DNA of 64,000 nt from contig CM030836.1 of NCBI GenBank assembly GCA_018105865.1, positions 21,190,443 through 21,254,442 of the forward strand, given 5' to 3'. A program made the translations under genes and the position numbers. Below are positions 25,671 to 45,292 of the stretch, piece after piece. The DNA is from Metaphire vulgaris. Its lineage: Eukaryota > Annelida > Clitellata > Crassiclitellata > Megascolecidae. Below the pieces are notes generated by a model. The model was not told where the DNA came from and did no database searches. It worked only from the letters and a program-made list of their open reading frames with translations. Positions within the stretch are counted from its first letter, which is position 1, and the number at the start of each line of letters is the position of its first letter.

Positions 25671-26317
25671 GCAATACTGTATTTTAGCATTCTAAATTAC
25701 TTCACTATTTTTAGCATTCTAAATTATTTAAGTCATTTACAAGGAAAATAATGATGCTTTACCAGATTCTGGGACATATCTTGTGCCCAACTGTACACCA
25801 GGATAACAATCTGCCCAAGGAAAGATGGCTTATTGCAGTGGTTCTCAGACCCCGTTGCCTCGCGGACCACTTTAAAGATCAAAAACTTCTTGCGGACCAC
25901 CCGAAAATCGAGAAAAATCATGACAAGCGAAAAGGTCATTCTCTCGCCAGTGCCCCGACAAGCAAAAAAAGTCGTGACCTTACTTAATTGTGCCGCTAGC
26001 TCTATGAAAAATATATGTCTAATTTTTATTAACGGTTTTTCAGAATTTGCCGCGGACCACTAGACCTCCTCTCGCGGAACACTTTTGGTCCGCAGACCAC
26101 GGGTTGAGAACCACTGGCTTATTGTAAATACTGGAATTCCAGAAAACTACTATACAAGTGCTGAAAATACCGGACATCCAGCACGCTACTTACAAGCGCT
26201 ACATAAATTGAAGAATGAAAACCAACAGAGTGACACACGAAATTCTGTTTTTTCCAACGTTATAGCCGGTAATTACAACTAAACCAAACAACCAACCTGA
26301 TGAAAACAAACCGCCAT
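23165..26317 (-). CDS. AKIP1: A-kinase-interacting protein 1
   Basis: Five exons, 26297-26317, 25206-25337, 24425-24505, 24114-24218 and 23165-23308, are all in phase 0 and give 160 residues (human 210). AKIP1 is a small adaptor that binds the PKA catalytic subunit and affects NF-kB p65. Recognisable blocks, in order, are LLEKATRRKVDWPQP; DDAFATIMQYMSTTSRQC; and the best-conserved C-terminal block VHPGSYAVTAGEWG plus THVVHVNPGQSVNLDF. The last exon has a strong TTTGTTTTCTTAG acceptor; two introns use GTCAGT donors. The 7-codon first exon (MAVCFHQ) is the least certain part: it is chosen because it is phase 0, ends at CAG/GTTGGT and sits about 1 kb from the divergent CAPS2 start. A 13-bp unit is duplicated across the stop codon. 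Confidence 0.85.
24847..25008. mobile_element. CAGTGTTTATTCTAG-family element, copy 1
   Basis: Inverted ends GTGTTTATTCTA and TAGAATAGCCACTG, flanked by an exact 9-bp duplication CCTCTTGCC (24838-24846 and 25009-25017). The left end has lost its first two bases. It lies in an AKIP1 intron and has C/G homopolymer-rich contents and no coding capacity. Confidence 0.8.
25611..25669. repeat. (AAT)n microsatellite
   Basis: About 20 copies in an AKIP1 intron. Confidence 0.95.
25836..26116. mobile_element. hAT-like MITE with CAGTGGTTCTCA ends
   Basis: Inverted ends CAGTGGTTCTCAGACCC and GGGTTGAGAACCACTG, flanked by an exact 8-bp duplication GCTTATTG (25828-25835 and 26117-26124). An 8-bp duplication and CAG-type ends fit the hAT superfamily. 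The interior repeats GCGGACCAC and has no transposase. Confidence 0.85.
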
Positions 26318-27373
26318 GACAGTTTCAACGACAGAAATCTTGGAGCAATTATAACTAATGTTTCTAAATAATCGCAAAATAACAAAAATATTTCCGTTAC
26401 GAAGGGCGCAGATTTATATTGCGCTTTATTTTAAGATTTCTCATAAGACATTGCGTAAGTAAGTATAATCTCGTTAATTTTCGAGGGGAAATGATTTGAG
26501 TTCAGAAAGAAAGAAAAAGTTGAGGAGATGTTGCAAGAATAGAAGGAAATTGTGACTCAGAATTTTTCATTTGACCATGATGTAGACAGCGAGAGTAATG
26601 CTGGAATTGAGTTCCAAAATTCTGATGCAGCATATGAAAAGGCATGGTTGCAAATTTTGATGGATGATTGTTTCGGGGACGGAGAGTTACATGATGAGAG
26701 GAAGATCGAGTAGATTGAGGATGGTGTGGGGTTATCAGATTTCGTAGGTAGACTGGTTTTGATGTATGAAGTGAGTTATAGGTCATCGATATTATTTTAT
26801 ATTTAATACGTTCTGATATTTTCAGCCAGTGCAGCTGACGTTTCTTTCATAACCGCAATGTAACAACCATTATGTCTCTTTGAATAAAAATTATCTTCCT
26901 GACTTATTCCCAAACACAGACATTTCAAATTTTAACTAAGCACCTAGGAATAAGTAGCTATTGAATATCAAATTAAAGCGCTATATACACTTAATTATTT
27001 TACTTACTTTCGCCAAAAGAAAATGGCGATTGTTGATCTGTTGCTACGCGAAATGGAATTTCTTCATAAGACATCAAAACGGAATTAAAGTAATATGTGT
27101 ATATATGATACTATTGAAATTGCTACAAATAAATTTCATGTATTATTTGTTGTCCATAAGTTATTTATATTTTAAAGTTTTGCTGAATGATTCGGTGTGC
27201 CCATATGCAGTCGCTTGTAGGCCTATTTATACAGCCAGTGCTTCATGAATATTTACGATGAATTTGTGTAGCGCCAATCTAGTTTAAAAACTAGCTGTCG
27301 AAACAAATTCTATGAAGCCATTTGTATATTCATTTGGTTTGTAAATATTTTGACTCTTTAGGTGTTTGTGAAA
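26318..27373. other. Bidirectional upstream region of AKIP1 and CAPS2
   Basis: The two genes start about 1 kb apart on opposite strands, so this stretch probably holds both promoters. No TATA box or other motif could be assigned with confidence. Confidence 0.4.
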
Positions 27374-34691
<7,318 letters not shown>

Positions 34692-35298
34692 CATTGACAA
34701 AATAACATTTGGCACATAATAAGCTCTCTCAGCAAAGCATGCTTCTGAGTTCGATGAAAAAGTGAGGGGGCCAACCGACCCATTTGCATTCCCCTTTTGA
34801 TATGGTAGCCTCTCTAGAAGTGAGGAAAGGCTACAGCCACATGGTAGAATCCTGGTAGAAATTTATGCAATTGTATCGTTTTAATGCTGTCGTATGAAAA
34901 GGCAACAAAATGCCTGACAGGTATAAGGTATAGAAGTAAAGATGTATCGTTGCTTTGGCGTAGACTTGGATGAGAAAGTGGGAGCCATACCCATATAAAT
35001 TCCCCTTTCCATATGTTAGCCTTCTTGAATAGTGTGTGTGAGAGGCCGGACCCTAGAATCCTAATAGAAATTTAGTAGTAGTGGGAAACTTTAAATTAGT
35101 GCCATTGTTGTAGTACCCATACATCTGCACCAGTTATTGACGGTCGCTTCATTAAGAAATCACAGCCAGGATCTTGTCTGTGGTTAAATTTATGAAAATG
35201 TATCGCTACAACTTCTTCTATTCATCAAACTGGTCATTCTGCTTATTTCGAAACTAAATGTTTGCTCTGTGAGCAATTATAATTATATATATTGATAT

Positions 35299-35303
<5 letters not shown>

Positions 35304-35360
<57 letters not shown>
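35304..35360. repeat. (TA)n microsatellite
   Basis: About 28 perfect copies. Confidence 0.95.
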
Positions 35361-35362
<2 letters not shown>

Positions 35363-35477
35363 CATACATAAGAAATTGTGGCCAAATAATTCAAAACATA
35401 CAGATAATTGCAACAAATCACATGACTTAACAATTTCATACTGTCAGCAAAATATTTGTAGATCCATCAAATAAATG

Positions 35478-35656
35478 CAGTGTTTATTCTAGGCCTTCTC
35501 TGGGGGAATCACTCCCCAAAAAAGTTTTAAAATTCCCATTTTTTAGATGTTGGCTGGGGGATGGAAATTTCTCCCCAAAAGTGTGGAAACTCAGACCTTG
35601 TCCCCCCAAACATTTCAAAATCCCGCCCAAAGTCAAGGTGGCTAGAATAAACACTG
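35478..35656. mobile_element. CAGTGTTTATTCTAG-family element, copy 2
   Basis: Perfect 15-bp inverted ends CAGTGTTTATTCTAG and CTAGAATAAACACTG, flanked by an exact 9-bp duplication AAATAAATG (35469-35477 and 35657-35665). 179 bp, no coding capacity. This is the cleanest of the three copies. Confidence 0.85.
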
Positions 35657-35952
35657 AAATAAATGTAACATGTACAAATATACCGGTATACATCATCTAA
35701 ATATACATCATCGGAGCAGACAAACAGTTGTTAGTAGAATCTTATCCTACAAGAGGAATCGATTGTTGTCTCGATGAATGAGGTTAATTAAGAGTTGGTT
35801 AAACGCGTTTCTCTGACGTTGAATGGTGCTAATAGGCTACCATTTGCCAAAAGCAAAAGTTGTCTCAAACTCTGCCTCCAGTTTCCGGTTTTAGTTATTT
35901 TGTATTCAGATGCTTCGCATGTGAAAATTCACATTCTGGCGCCACTGGTATT

Positions 35953-36142
35953 TAGAGGTAGCTAGCTCCACAACCCACAGGGGGCCCATGCCCCTATTAC
36001 TTTAGATGCGTGGCACTGGCCCCCAACTCTAGTGCACTCATTCTAAACAACAGACTAGTCCAGACTTATAAAAATATGTGGCCCCCATGCTTAGAAGTTT
36101 CATTCTAACGGCTACCCTTGCCAAATCCTAGAGCCGCCACTG
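35953..36142. mobile_element. hAT-like MITE, CAGTGGCGGCTC family, decayed copy
   Basis: The right end GAGCCGCCACTG is intact and the left end is decayed. An exact 8-bp duplication CTGGTATT (35945-35952 and 36143-36150) supports the boundaries. The interior shares text with the copy at 57399-57590. Confidence 0.7.
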
Positions 36143-36284
36143 CTGGTATTCAGTCGGTATATCTTGCTTATATGAAACCAGTATTACATTTAAGTGGCAA
36201 GCCTTGGATATGGTAGTGAGGTCAGATTCATGGGCGCCACTTGAAGGAGGCGCCAATAAATTCCAAATATCTATTTGTGTCAAT

Positions 36285-36588
36285 CAGTGGCGTAGCCAGG
36301 ATCTTCCGAAGTGGGGGCTTACAACCAACCATTCCCGGCTTCTAAAATCCTGACAAGCAAAAAATCGTCACCTATTAATTTACTTGGTTGAGTTAGTCAT
36401 AAGTCTAATATAGCTATATTAGCGCACAGGCAGCCCCTGTAAACTATATTTATTTTTTGCTTTTTTTCTGTTTTGCTCCCTTAAGCCAGATTTTGGAGCC
36501 CCATCCACCCACAGAATAATAATGCGCAACCAATTGTCGGTCAACCAAGGGAGGTTTAAACCCCAACCCCCTCATGGCTACGCCACTG
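36285..36588. mobile_element. hAT-like MITE with CAGTGGCGTAGCCA ends
   Basis: Inverted ends CAGTGGCGTAGCCA and TGGCTACGCCACTG, with an exact 8-bp duplication GTGTCAAT (36277-36284 and 36589-36596). 304 bp, no coding capacity. Confidence 0.85.
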
Positions 36589-36786
36589 GTGTCAATTTAT
36601 TACATTAGGCCTATAGCTCCAACTTCCAAGACTTTTATGCTGGATGTTGACTACCTCTGCGTTACTTTTAACTACTTGCATGCAATAAATAAAATCGCAA
36701 TGTGGCTACACATAAAGAGAAAGAAATTAACGAATGCTGGCATTTGAGAATGAGACGACTTTTTAACTTCTAAAAGTAACCTATAA

Positions 36787-37220
36787 GGGGCTGTCCATTA
36801 ATGATGTCAACAATAATTTCTGGGCAATTTTTGACCCCTCCCCTTGTCAACAACTGTCAACTTTCACTTACCCCCTATAATTACGTCAAAAACCTTTGAC
36901 CCCCCCAGACCAATGACAGATCCCAATAACAAGGTTATTATTTTTGCGGTGATGGCCATTTTCCTTTTTTGCTCATCGAGTGTCAAAATGTGGTGGTGAT
37001 GACCTTTTTTGCCATGCTTTTTTCCATTGTAATAAATAGTATTCCATGAAATTTTCTATTTTTGATTATTTGTAAAAAGTGAAATTTGAGTGACGTCAAA
37101 AAAAGAAAATGACGTCAACTTCTCTTGACCCCTCCCCCTGCTGTCAACAACTGTCAAACTTTTTCAAACCCCCTTTGGGCCCCTTCCCCTAAATTGTTGA
37201 CGTAATTAATGGACAGCCCC
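36787..37220. mobile_element. Harbinger-like element with GGGGCTGTCCATTAAT ends
   Basis: Long inverted ends beginning GGGGCTGTCCATTAAT and finishing ATTAATGGACAGCCCC, flanked by TAA on both sides (36784-36786 and 37221-37223). A TWA duplication fits PIF/Harbinger. 434 bp, no transposase frame. Confidence 0.75.
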
Positions 37221-37380
37221 TAACAACGTAAAAGCGAGCAACGCCACAATGCCATCATCTTGCAGGCTATTTACTCCAGTTCTTTCAACTCATGTGCCAT
37301 TTTAATTCCGTTAGAAAGCTAATTATGAGGAACTATCGAAGATACCAAAAATCCATTACTGTTTTTTTCTAGGCAACCAA

Positions 37381-39849
37381 TTAGCCACAGGTCGCCATGT
37401 TGTCACGGATAAAAGCGCTGCTGTCGCTTTCCCTCGCAGTCAGCGGCCGGATGTCCTGATACTGTTTGACGCCTGATCTGTCTAGGAGTGATGCAGATCT
37501 TGTGCTGGCTGAAATATCGAAATCTCGCAAAACCGAGAAATTTTGCACGTTCAGCCGAATGTCTTCGCGTCTCTGATTCGAGCGAAGGAGTTCAAAGAGG
37601 TCGCCGAGTACGTTGGTCTCTTTGTTTTCCAGGAGATGGAAGCGTCTGTTGAAGAGCAGAAAGTGGAAAGTGACGGTGTTAAGGTGACTTAGAAGGCCCA
37701 GCGCCGCCATCTCGCGGCAGTGACACTGGTAGATGTGGGCGAGAACGTGAAGAAGGAGTCGGTGAATCTTTCGAACGAACTTTTCAAAAGAACGCGGAAA
37801 ATTATTTCCTAACAACGACAGAGAGAGAGAGAGAAACGTAAGAGAAAAATAGGCATGCAATCAGACGAAACAAACAGAAGTATAAACAGCATTTGCTTGA
37901 TCCTGGGGAAAATGTTCAATTTTTACGAGATGGTCATATTCTAGGCCGACTTTTACCATTTTTGCTCAGGTCTACTCACTAGTATAGGTCTTACTCACTA
38001 GTATAGGTCTTACTCACTATTATAGGTCTACTCGGCATCCAACTCAACATCCATGGACAAAACAAATAGGCTATGTAGAGCAGCAAATGAGTCAGACGCA
38101 GTCACTGTTTAGTTACCGTATATAACTGATGCATATAATTATACGCAATCTAGTTTCCATCAGCTCATGGCGATTCTTTTGAGGCAAAACTGAGAAAAGG
38201 AAGAAGATGAACTGTCTTAAATCGTTTGTCAGAGGCAAAAGCAATTTCACGTGAAATAAATCAGAAAGACCAGTTTCAGGCGCCAGAGGCTTTCACATTT
38301 TAATTCCCATCGACCAACAATTACTCCAGTTCATCTCTTATTCAGTATAGTAATTAACCCCTTAACCGTGTATTTAACTGTAACTCAATGTAAAATGGAC
38401 GGATATATCCGGGATCCCCAGTTAAGGGGTTAAGCAGTTCGTATAGAAAACCTCAAACCAATTTCTTATATGACGCCTTTCACGAAATGAATGACATCCA
38501 TCGAGTCAATGACAAACAATGCACTTGAAAACTCCATATTAGATATGCCTTTGCAAATAGGAAAAAACTCTTTCCAGTTTTTAAAATTACATCGATTGCA
38601 AGTTCCGATCGACGGATAGTTCTGGAAAACTTTGAAATTATTACATCGATTGCATAACAACAGTCAGGCTGCAAAAACGAAGACAAATTTATGTAACATA
38701 TTATACTAATTAGAAGCCGATCGACGGATAGCCTTATTACTGGGATTTTTGTCAATTACAATTACAATTACGGAACATTTGACGCTGAATTATAAAAACC
38801 GTAACACAAAAGTTTCACAAATCTGCAAATGAGTCAACAATTTCAGGAATTCACCACACAACCGGCACGCATTGGAAACAGCATTATTAAAGTCATCAGA
38901 CTTTTCAAAATAATTCCATATTACTCCTTCTTTATTTACGCTCATCTTTACTGGCATTAAACTTTTATTCACAAAGCGCAGCCGCAAACAGTCAAATGAT
39001 AAGCTGGCAAAAAAAAGTAAATAAGTAAATTTTGCATGGCGAAGACCAAATTTATAACCGTTGTGCTTTGACACATAACCATTATACTATATATAGACTT
39101 ATAAAACTGAATAGGTCGTCGAACTCAGATCAATACAATTACAATTACCCAAATGTAATTAATTACTTTATAATTGGTACCAGCGTTCATTAGGAGTCAA
39201 ACCACCGCCGTACAACAGTTGTCGTGCGATAAATAAACTGTCAGTCCTAAAGGACACGCCATCTGTCGTTGAAAGGGAAGTAACAGACCCCCCCCCCTAC
39301 AAAAAGAAACAAGGTGCCCGTCGCGTGTTTAGGTAAAGAAGGAAATGAATACTCAAGACGGAACTGGACGCAATAGTCAACGCTCAGAGAAGAATTTCAG
39401 TAGAGAAACAGCAACCCATCGACAGTAATACTGGGACCAGCCTTTGAATGTCGGAAGAAAACAACACGTGACTATGAGAGGATTAGAGCGTTCATAGACC
39501 ATAGCAAGCAACTACTCCTCCAACTAACGATCGGTTTTGAACGAATCTCACAACCGCTTCCGATCCGAATAGTGGGGCGGGTCCCCGGCCCCTCCTGAGG
39601 CTACGCCAATTATATACATATCACATCGTGAATAAATTGTAATAAAAGTGAGAGGTGTCCCATTTCGAACGCTGTAGAGCAAACTCGAGACAGGCTATAG
39701 GCCTATTGACTATCAGAGTAGGATTTGATGGAATTTAAAATGGCGACAAACGGAAATGTGGTTTTCAATAGAGTCCGTCTCAGATTTGCTCTACAGCGTT
39801 CTAAATGGGACACCTCTCACTGTTATTGCAATTTATTCACGATGTACTA

Positions 39850-39944
<95 letters not shown>

Positions 39945-42050
39945 AATGTCACTTGGTTTTGTTAGCGAGGGCGTCGACGAAATTAAACAGATCAGAGGAC
40001 AATGGAGTCACCGAAGCAGAGTCAGCAAACACAGCGCATCCAATGCAAAATGACGACAGTGTCTTTGTAACGACGTCTGACCCGCCGTTGACTTTCATAG
40101 AATTATATCAGAACGTCAAAGCGCAAGCAAAGTGTAAACAGCCTCCGATGGAGTAACTTGTAAACAGCACTCGTTTAGCACTCGGCTGAAAAGACCAATG
40201 AATTGAACAACAGACATTTCGCACTCATTGCTGTCATGCCCACAACTTCATGCTGACCAGGCGAAGTTTTCCTCTTCTATTGGGAAAATGTAAACTTCGA
40301 GATTTAAGTCTCATATTGAAGTTCAAATTTGAGAGACGGAGAGGTTTGGCTTTATGAAACTGGATGCTCGCCTAAACAGTCAAAAGCAAACGACTCGATA
40401 GCCAATTTATCCGAAGAGTCGCAACTGACTCCATTTGTCTTTGCTCCTCTTTCGACTTACTTCACTATGCAAATGACCTTTCAGTGGCTTAATTAATCAG
40501 CCTAATTCCGTGTCTTTCTCTGCAGATCTTTAACATTTCACGGCATTTTATTCTGGCTCAGCATGAAAAGAAACCCCAGCCGTGGGAAAATGTTGACAGC
40601 TTAAACTGAATGTTTGAAGCGCCTGCATATTCATTTGTCTATTGGTTAGCATCGTGCTTTTCCACGTAGTCTTCAGAATTGTTTGATTTAATAGAACAGT
40701 GGCAGCACCTGCTTCTGGCGTCCGCGCTTTCTGTGAAGTCAATCTTTTATTAGAAACGCAACAACAGCGTCGTAAATGGAGAAGGATAGCTTCAGAAACG
40801 CCTCACTCTGCGCTAGACCCACCACTGGCGTAAACAGGCCGTTCAATTTCACAGGACACTGCCGATCCATCATAGACCGCACAACGGTAAACAGTCAGAA
40901 AAGGTCAACAACCTTCGACGGCCTTCTATTGGACACCAATAAAGCTCAAGAAAAACTTCGGCGAATCATTTTTACAGCCACTGGCCCAATGCCCCAAAAT
41001 CAGAACGACTCTCCCACTCAAAGAAGCAAACCAACCGCAGTAACACTGCAATGGAACTGTTAACGAACTGAATTTCAGGACGGACGTTGGTCGCTGACAC
41101 TCAATAACAGCCATATGCAGTGCAAAAGAAGAGCATTACAACTGATACAACAAAAATTAAGCATCTAGGAATATATACTCTACTGCTGCTGCGATATACT
41201 GCTTTTGAAAGCAACAAACATAGGCATACAGACAACGAGATTTTTCTTATTTGAATATTACTATCGAAGTTATGCAAATATTCGTGTCTCTCTCTCTCAC
41301 ACACACACTCACTCACTCATTCAGTCACCAGACAAAAAAACAATTGTAAGGTAGGCCTCTGTATACGGTGTTACCATTAAATTGTGAATCGACGCTAAGC
41401 CTTCATTGACGACCCAACAGAATATAGGAGTCGCCAAATCAATTCATTCAAACAAATCGACAATTTTAAATGTTTAGAAAAACAAGGTATGCGCCGTTTT
41501 GCCATAAAATGCCTATAGTCGATGGTTGTAATTAGCCAACGGCATTGTGGGGCGGGGGAGGGCACGAGAAAATACCCGTTTCTCACCGTATTTCGTAGGG
41601 AAAATGGATTCGTCTGAGACGCACTTCTGTGCAAAGGACAAGGCGTAGTCGATGTACTGCGGAGCCGAACACTTGCATTTCTTTCCGCGCCCATCGAGCC
41701 AAAGATACTGCCTGAAACACAGACACCGATTCCGATATGAACAGAATACATGCATGCGAGAAGGTTCTATTTACGTTGCAGTTAGATGGAAGCAGATGAA
41801 TATATATCTGGCATATTATCTGCAAATATTGATAATCTTGACACTATAAGAATTCATAGTTATTAAAAGAAGAGAATAAAGAACGAACACATTTCCAGGC
41901 CCCGTCATCGCCAAACAGCCACCGGCCACCGATGGATGACAGAATTCCACCAGACAACCGGACATGGAATTGACGTGCTCAAAGAACGACAACGCTGAAA
42001 CACCACAATACAATGACACGCATCAGTATAATATATATATCTGCATTAGG

Positions 42051-42104
<54 letters not shown>

Positions 42105-44025
42105 CCTAATGCAGATTAAAGTTCACAGTTGACAGTGGGCAGTGGGAAGCTGCTTAAGACTTGCGCTGCAAAGTCTGAAATAGTTAAATTCCTTTTTTAA
42201 AGCGTGATTAATTAAGTGAGATCGAATCTGATTATATTTTTGAGTGAGGGGAATACCCTACAACTGTCTCTCGTCTTTGAAGTAATCTTAGTTCGATTAA
42301 TAAGATACGCAACGTCCCCCTTCATCAGTGGCGTCAACCTGGCGTCAACATTAAGGGGAGGGGGATAGAATCGTCTATAAAGTCAGGTCAGACCCTTTTT
42401 CTCTCCTTGACGACCAAAAACGTCATCCTTATATTTTCCCTGACACGCAAAAAAGAGGTAACTCGAAATGCAGTGAATGCGGTCAGTTTTACCATAGGCA
42501 CAAACATTGAGGGATAATTGATACTCTGCCCCCTACTAATTATTTGTGGGGACCGTCCCCCGTGTTTTGCGCCCTTGCCCTCCATGGTGTTTTGCCCTGT
42601 ACTCATCGTCATCAGTCAGGATGCTAGGCACGAGCCCCTAAAACTGTTTGGAGGCTGGGCTAGAGAAGGAGAAGATATCGGGGCTAATCCCAAGTTTTCA
42701 TAAAAGTTACCCCTATTATGATGCTGACCAAATGTCCCCAATTAGTGAATGGCGATTGATAATAACTCGGGAAATCGACGTCGTTAGCTCAGTCCTTGAA
42801 ACTGCATCCAACACATGTAGCTATGGAAACGTGAATTCGCTAGACAGCGTTTCGTATCTCGAGTGTAGGGGGAAAGGGGAAGGGGGGGCTTACTGTTCGA
42901 GGCCAGCCATTCGTTGTAGTCGACCCGGTGAGGCAGGGAGACGAGCGGGGCGATGATGTCCACGTCGATCAGTCGCTCTCGGATGAAGTCCTGTCGAAGA
43001 TACAGTTTGCAATTCTCATTCGACGAAGATTCTCTGTTTCTACGACTTTTCTAACATTAAACAAAACATTTACACTCACTTAAATTCACCCCATTTTCAG
43101 GAATTGGAGTCGTCGTCAGTGACAACAACAACAACAACAAAACAACGCCTGAGGTTTTATGGACATCAAAAACTAATCTTATAATTAATTCGCTCTGTGA
43201 GAGAAGCCTATTGAAGCCCTGTTGAATAGAGGGTATATAGACCTTACATATGCAAAAACATCTAATCGATTTGAAGAAATTTCCCAGCAAAATCCACATT
43301 TTCCTCTTGTTCCTTCTTCATTGCTTTAACCTTTGCAAGAATAATCAATAATATCATTATCAATTTCGATCTACAGGGTTCGAAATAGAGCACACCCAGC
43401 CATTTCATACTACACACTAACGCCACTGACTGTACGAGAACGAGGCACATCAACTAAATGAAAGTCCTGTCGAATATCTTGCGGAATGCCTAGTAGGGCA
43501 AGCGAGGGAAGAGCCGCGTACTAAGATATCTGGTTCATTATAGGCCTACAACAGGTTTTCAGTGGCGTAGCGTGCACTTGTGCCGCCCATGGCTCCTGGA
43601 AAAAATGCCGTCCCAATTTGACCTTACTATAGCTGACAAATTTGCTGCCCCCATCATATGTGCCGCCCATGGCTAGAGACATAGTAACCATTGGGACGCT
43701 ACGCCTCTGCACCGACGACGACGATGACAACAACAACAGCAACAGCAACAACAACAACAACAAAATGAGTTGTTGTAGAGAACATCAGTGCACAGAAACA
43801 GCCTTCATCAACAGTTAATGGCGCTTAATATTCGGGGTTAAGGTAGCAAAAGGAACAAAAAGAAGCAAAGAAAGCTACCAATATCGTTGTACAGGCGCTA
43901 TCCGCACGCTCACATAGCTATATACTGTATGACTAACTTGATAAAGCAAAATAGTAAATGACGACTTTTTTGCTGGTCAGATTATAATTTTTCGAAGTTG
44001 TGACTGGTCGTAACCCCTCCTTCGC

Positions 44026-44091
<66 letters not shown>

Positions 44092-44727
44092 GAGTCGTAT
44101 ATACAGTATTCTTTATGCAGCGAATCCATTGCCGGCGCATGAAGTTGTCATCAACAGCAACAGTAGAGAGCATCTCTCAACAACACATCGACCAATAATT
44201 CTGTCCGTCATTTGATGAAGGGATCTTAGACAGCAGAAACCAGTTGCATCGCCATCTTCACTTCAGTGACGATGAATATCTTCAGAAAATGTTTTATTAG
44301 GCCTATGTTTTATTTTAGAAATGATAATGTTATTATCGGACATGTGCAGTATAGAGAAGATCAGTATGCTATAGGCCTATTCAACAGTTAGCCTCTACTC
44401 TATCAATACACACACTTACATCGACGTATAATGCTTTATTTCGTCCTCAATGTTCCATAAAAATGATATTTAGACTTTCGAACCAATAAAGTCCTGTGCA
44501 GTGGGTCTAGATGCCTCACCGATGTAAAAAAAAAACAGGCACATACACGTAAGTTGTCTTTTAGCGATACCTCTAGGCATACAAGAGCCTCTGATGGTGC
44601 GACATTTACGGCCAATTGGAAGCTGTTGGCAACATAAACGTCCGTTTAGTATTCTCTTGACTTCAGATGACAAAAGCAGTCACCGACGACACACGGATTG
44701 TGTTTCGCTTACAAAAATGTCGCCAAA

Positions 44728-44777
<50 letters not shown>

Positions 44778-45243
44778 ACGAGGGTGTTTTGAAATTCGTG
44801 ACTGCATAAAAGTTCTGCGCTTGTTCCTCTAAGAAGAGGGCGAAAACGGCGTCGCCGTTCGTTTGTTCGTTCGTCAACAGATGGAGTTTACCTGTGGTAA
44901 ACATTTGCCTACATCTGCCGCTCGCATTCAACATCACATCGGCCGCTTAGCCTTTAGCCCCTTCCCCTCCCCCCTCAACACACGCGCATACGGAACCCGG
45001 CACCCAGTTTCACAGATTTTCTCTTCCCGATTTTAGCAACATCCACTTACGCCCCCTACTAATAAGGCAGATCATACTATGATACTAATAAGGCAGATCA
45101 TACTAATAAGGCAGATCATACTAATAAGGCAGATCATACTAATAAGGCAGATCAGACGTAAGTTGTAAATAGAATTTTTAAAATCAGAAGATGAATAAAC
45201 GCTAGAGGAGATGGCCAACTTCATTCTTCTATATATCGTCCAC

Positions 45244-45292
<49 letters not shown>

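Larger units (their letters stand above)
34692..37380. other. Transposon-rich intergenic region between CAPS2 and MOB2
   Basis: The two genes converge here. No coding exon is visible. The stretch holds four non-autonomous DNA elements (35478-35656, 35953-36142, 36285-36588, 36787-37220), a TA microsatellite, and two diverged copies of a sequence containing GATGA(A/G)AAAGTG near 34.75 and 34.97 kb that also occurs near 22.54 kb. Confidence 0.7.

Noticed and set aside
26502..26786. 94-codon minus-strand open frame between AKIP1 and CAPS2
   Set aside because: No recognisable domain, no splice signals in register, and it lies in the probable bidirectional promoter region.
39756..40053. Poly-Tyr and poly-Ile open frames
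   Set aside because: They are readings of the (TTA)n array at 39849-39944; similar artefacts occur at the other trinucleotide arrays.
43262..43350. Lys/Glu-rich segment as a missing MOB2 exon
   Set aside because: It follows an acceptor-like CAAAG but lacks a donor, and its sequence does not resemble the MOB2 N-terminal region.
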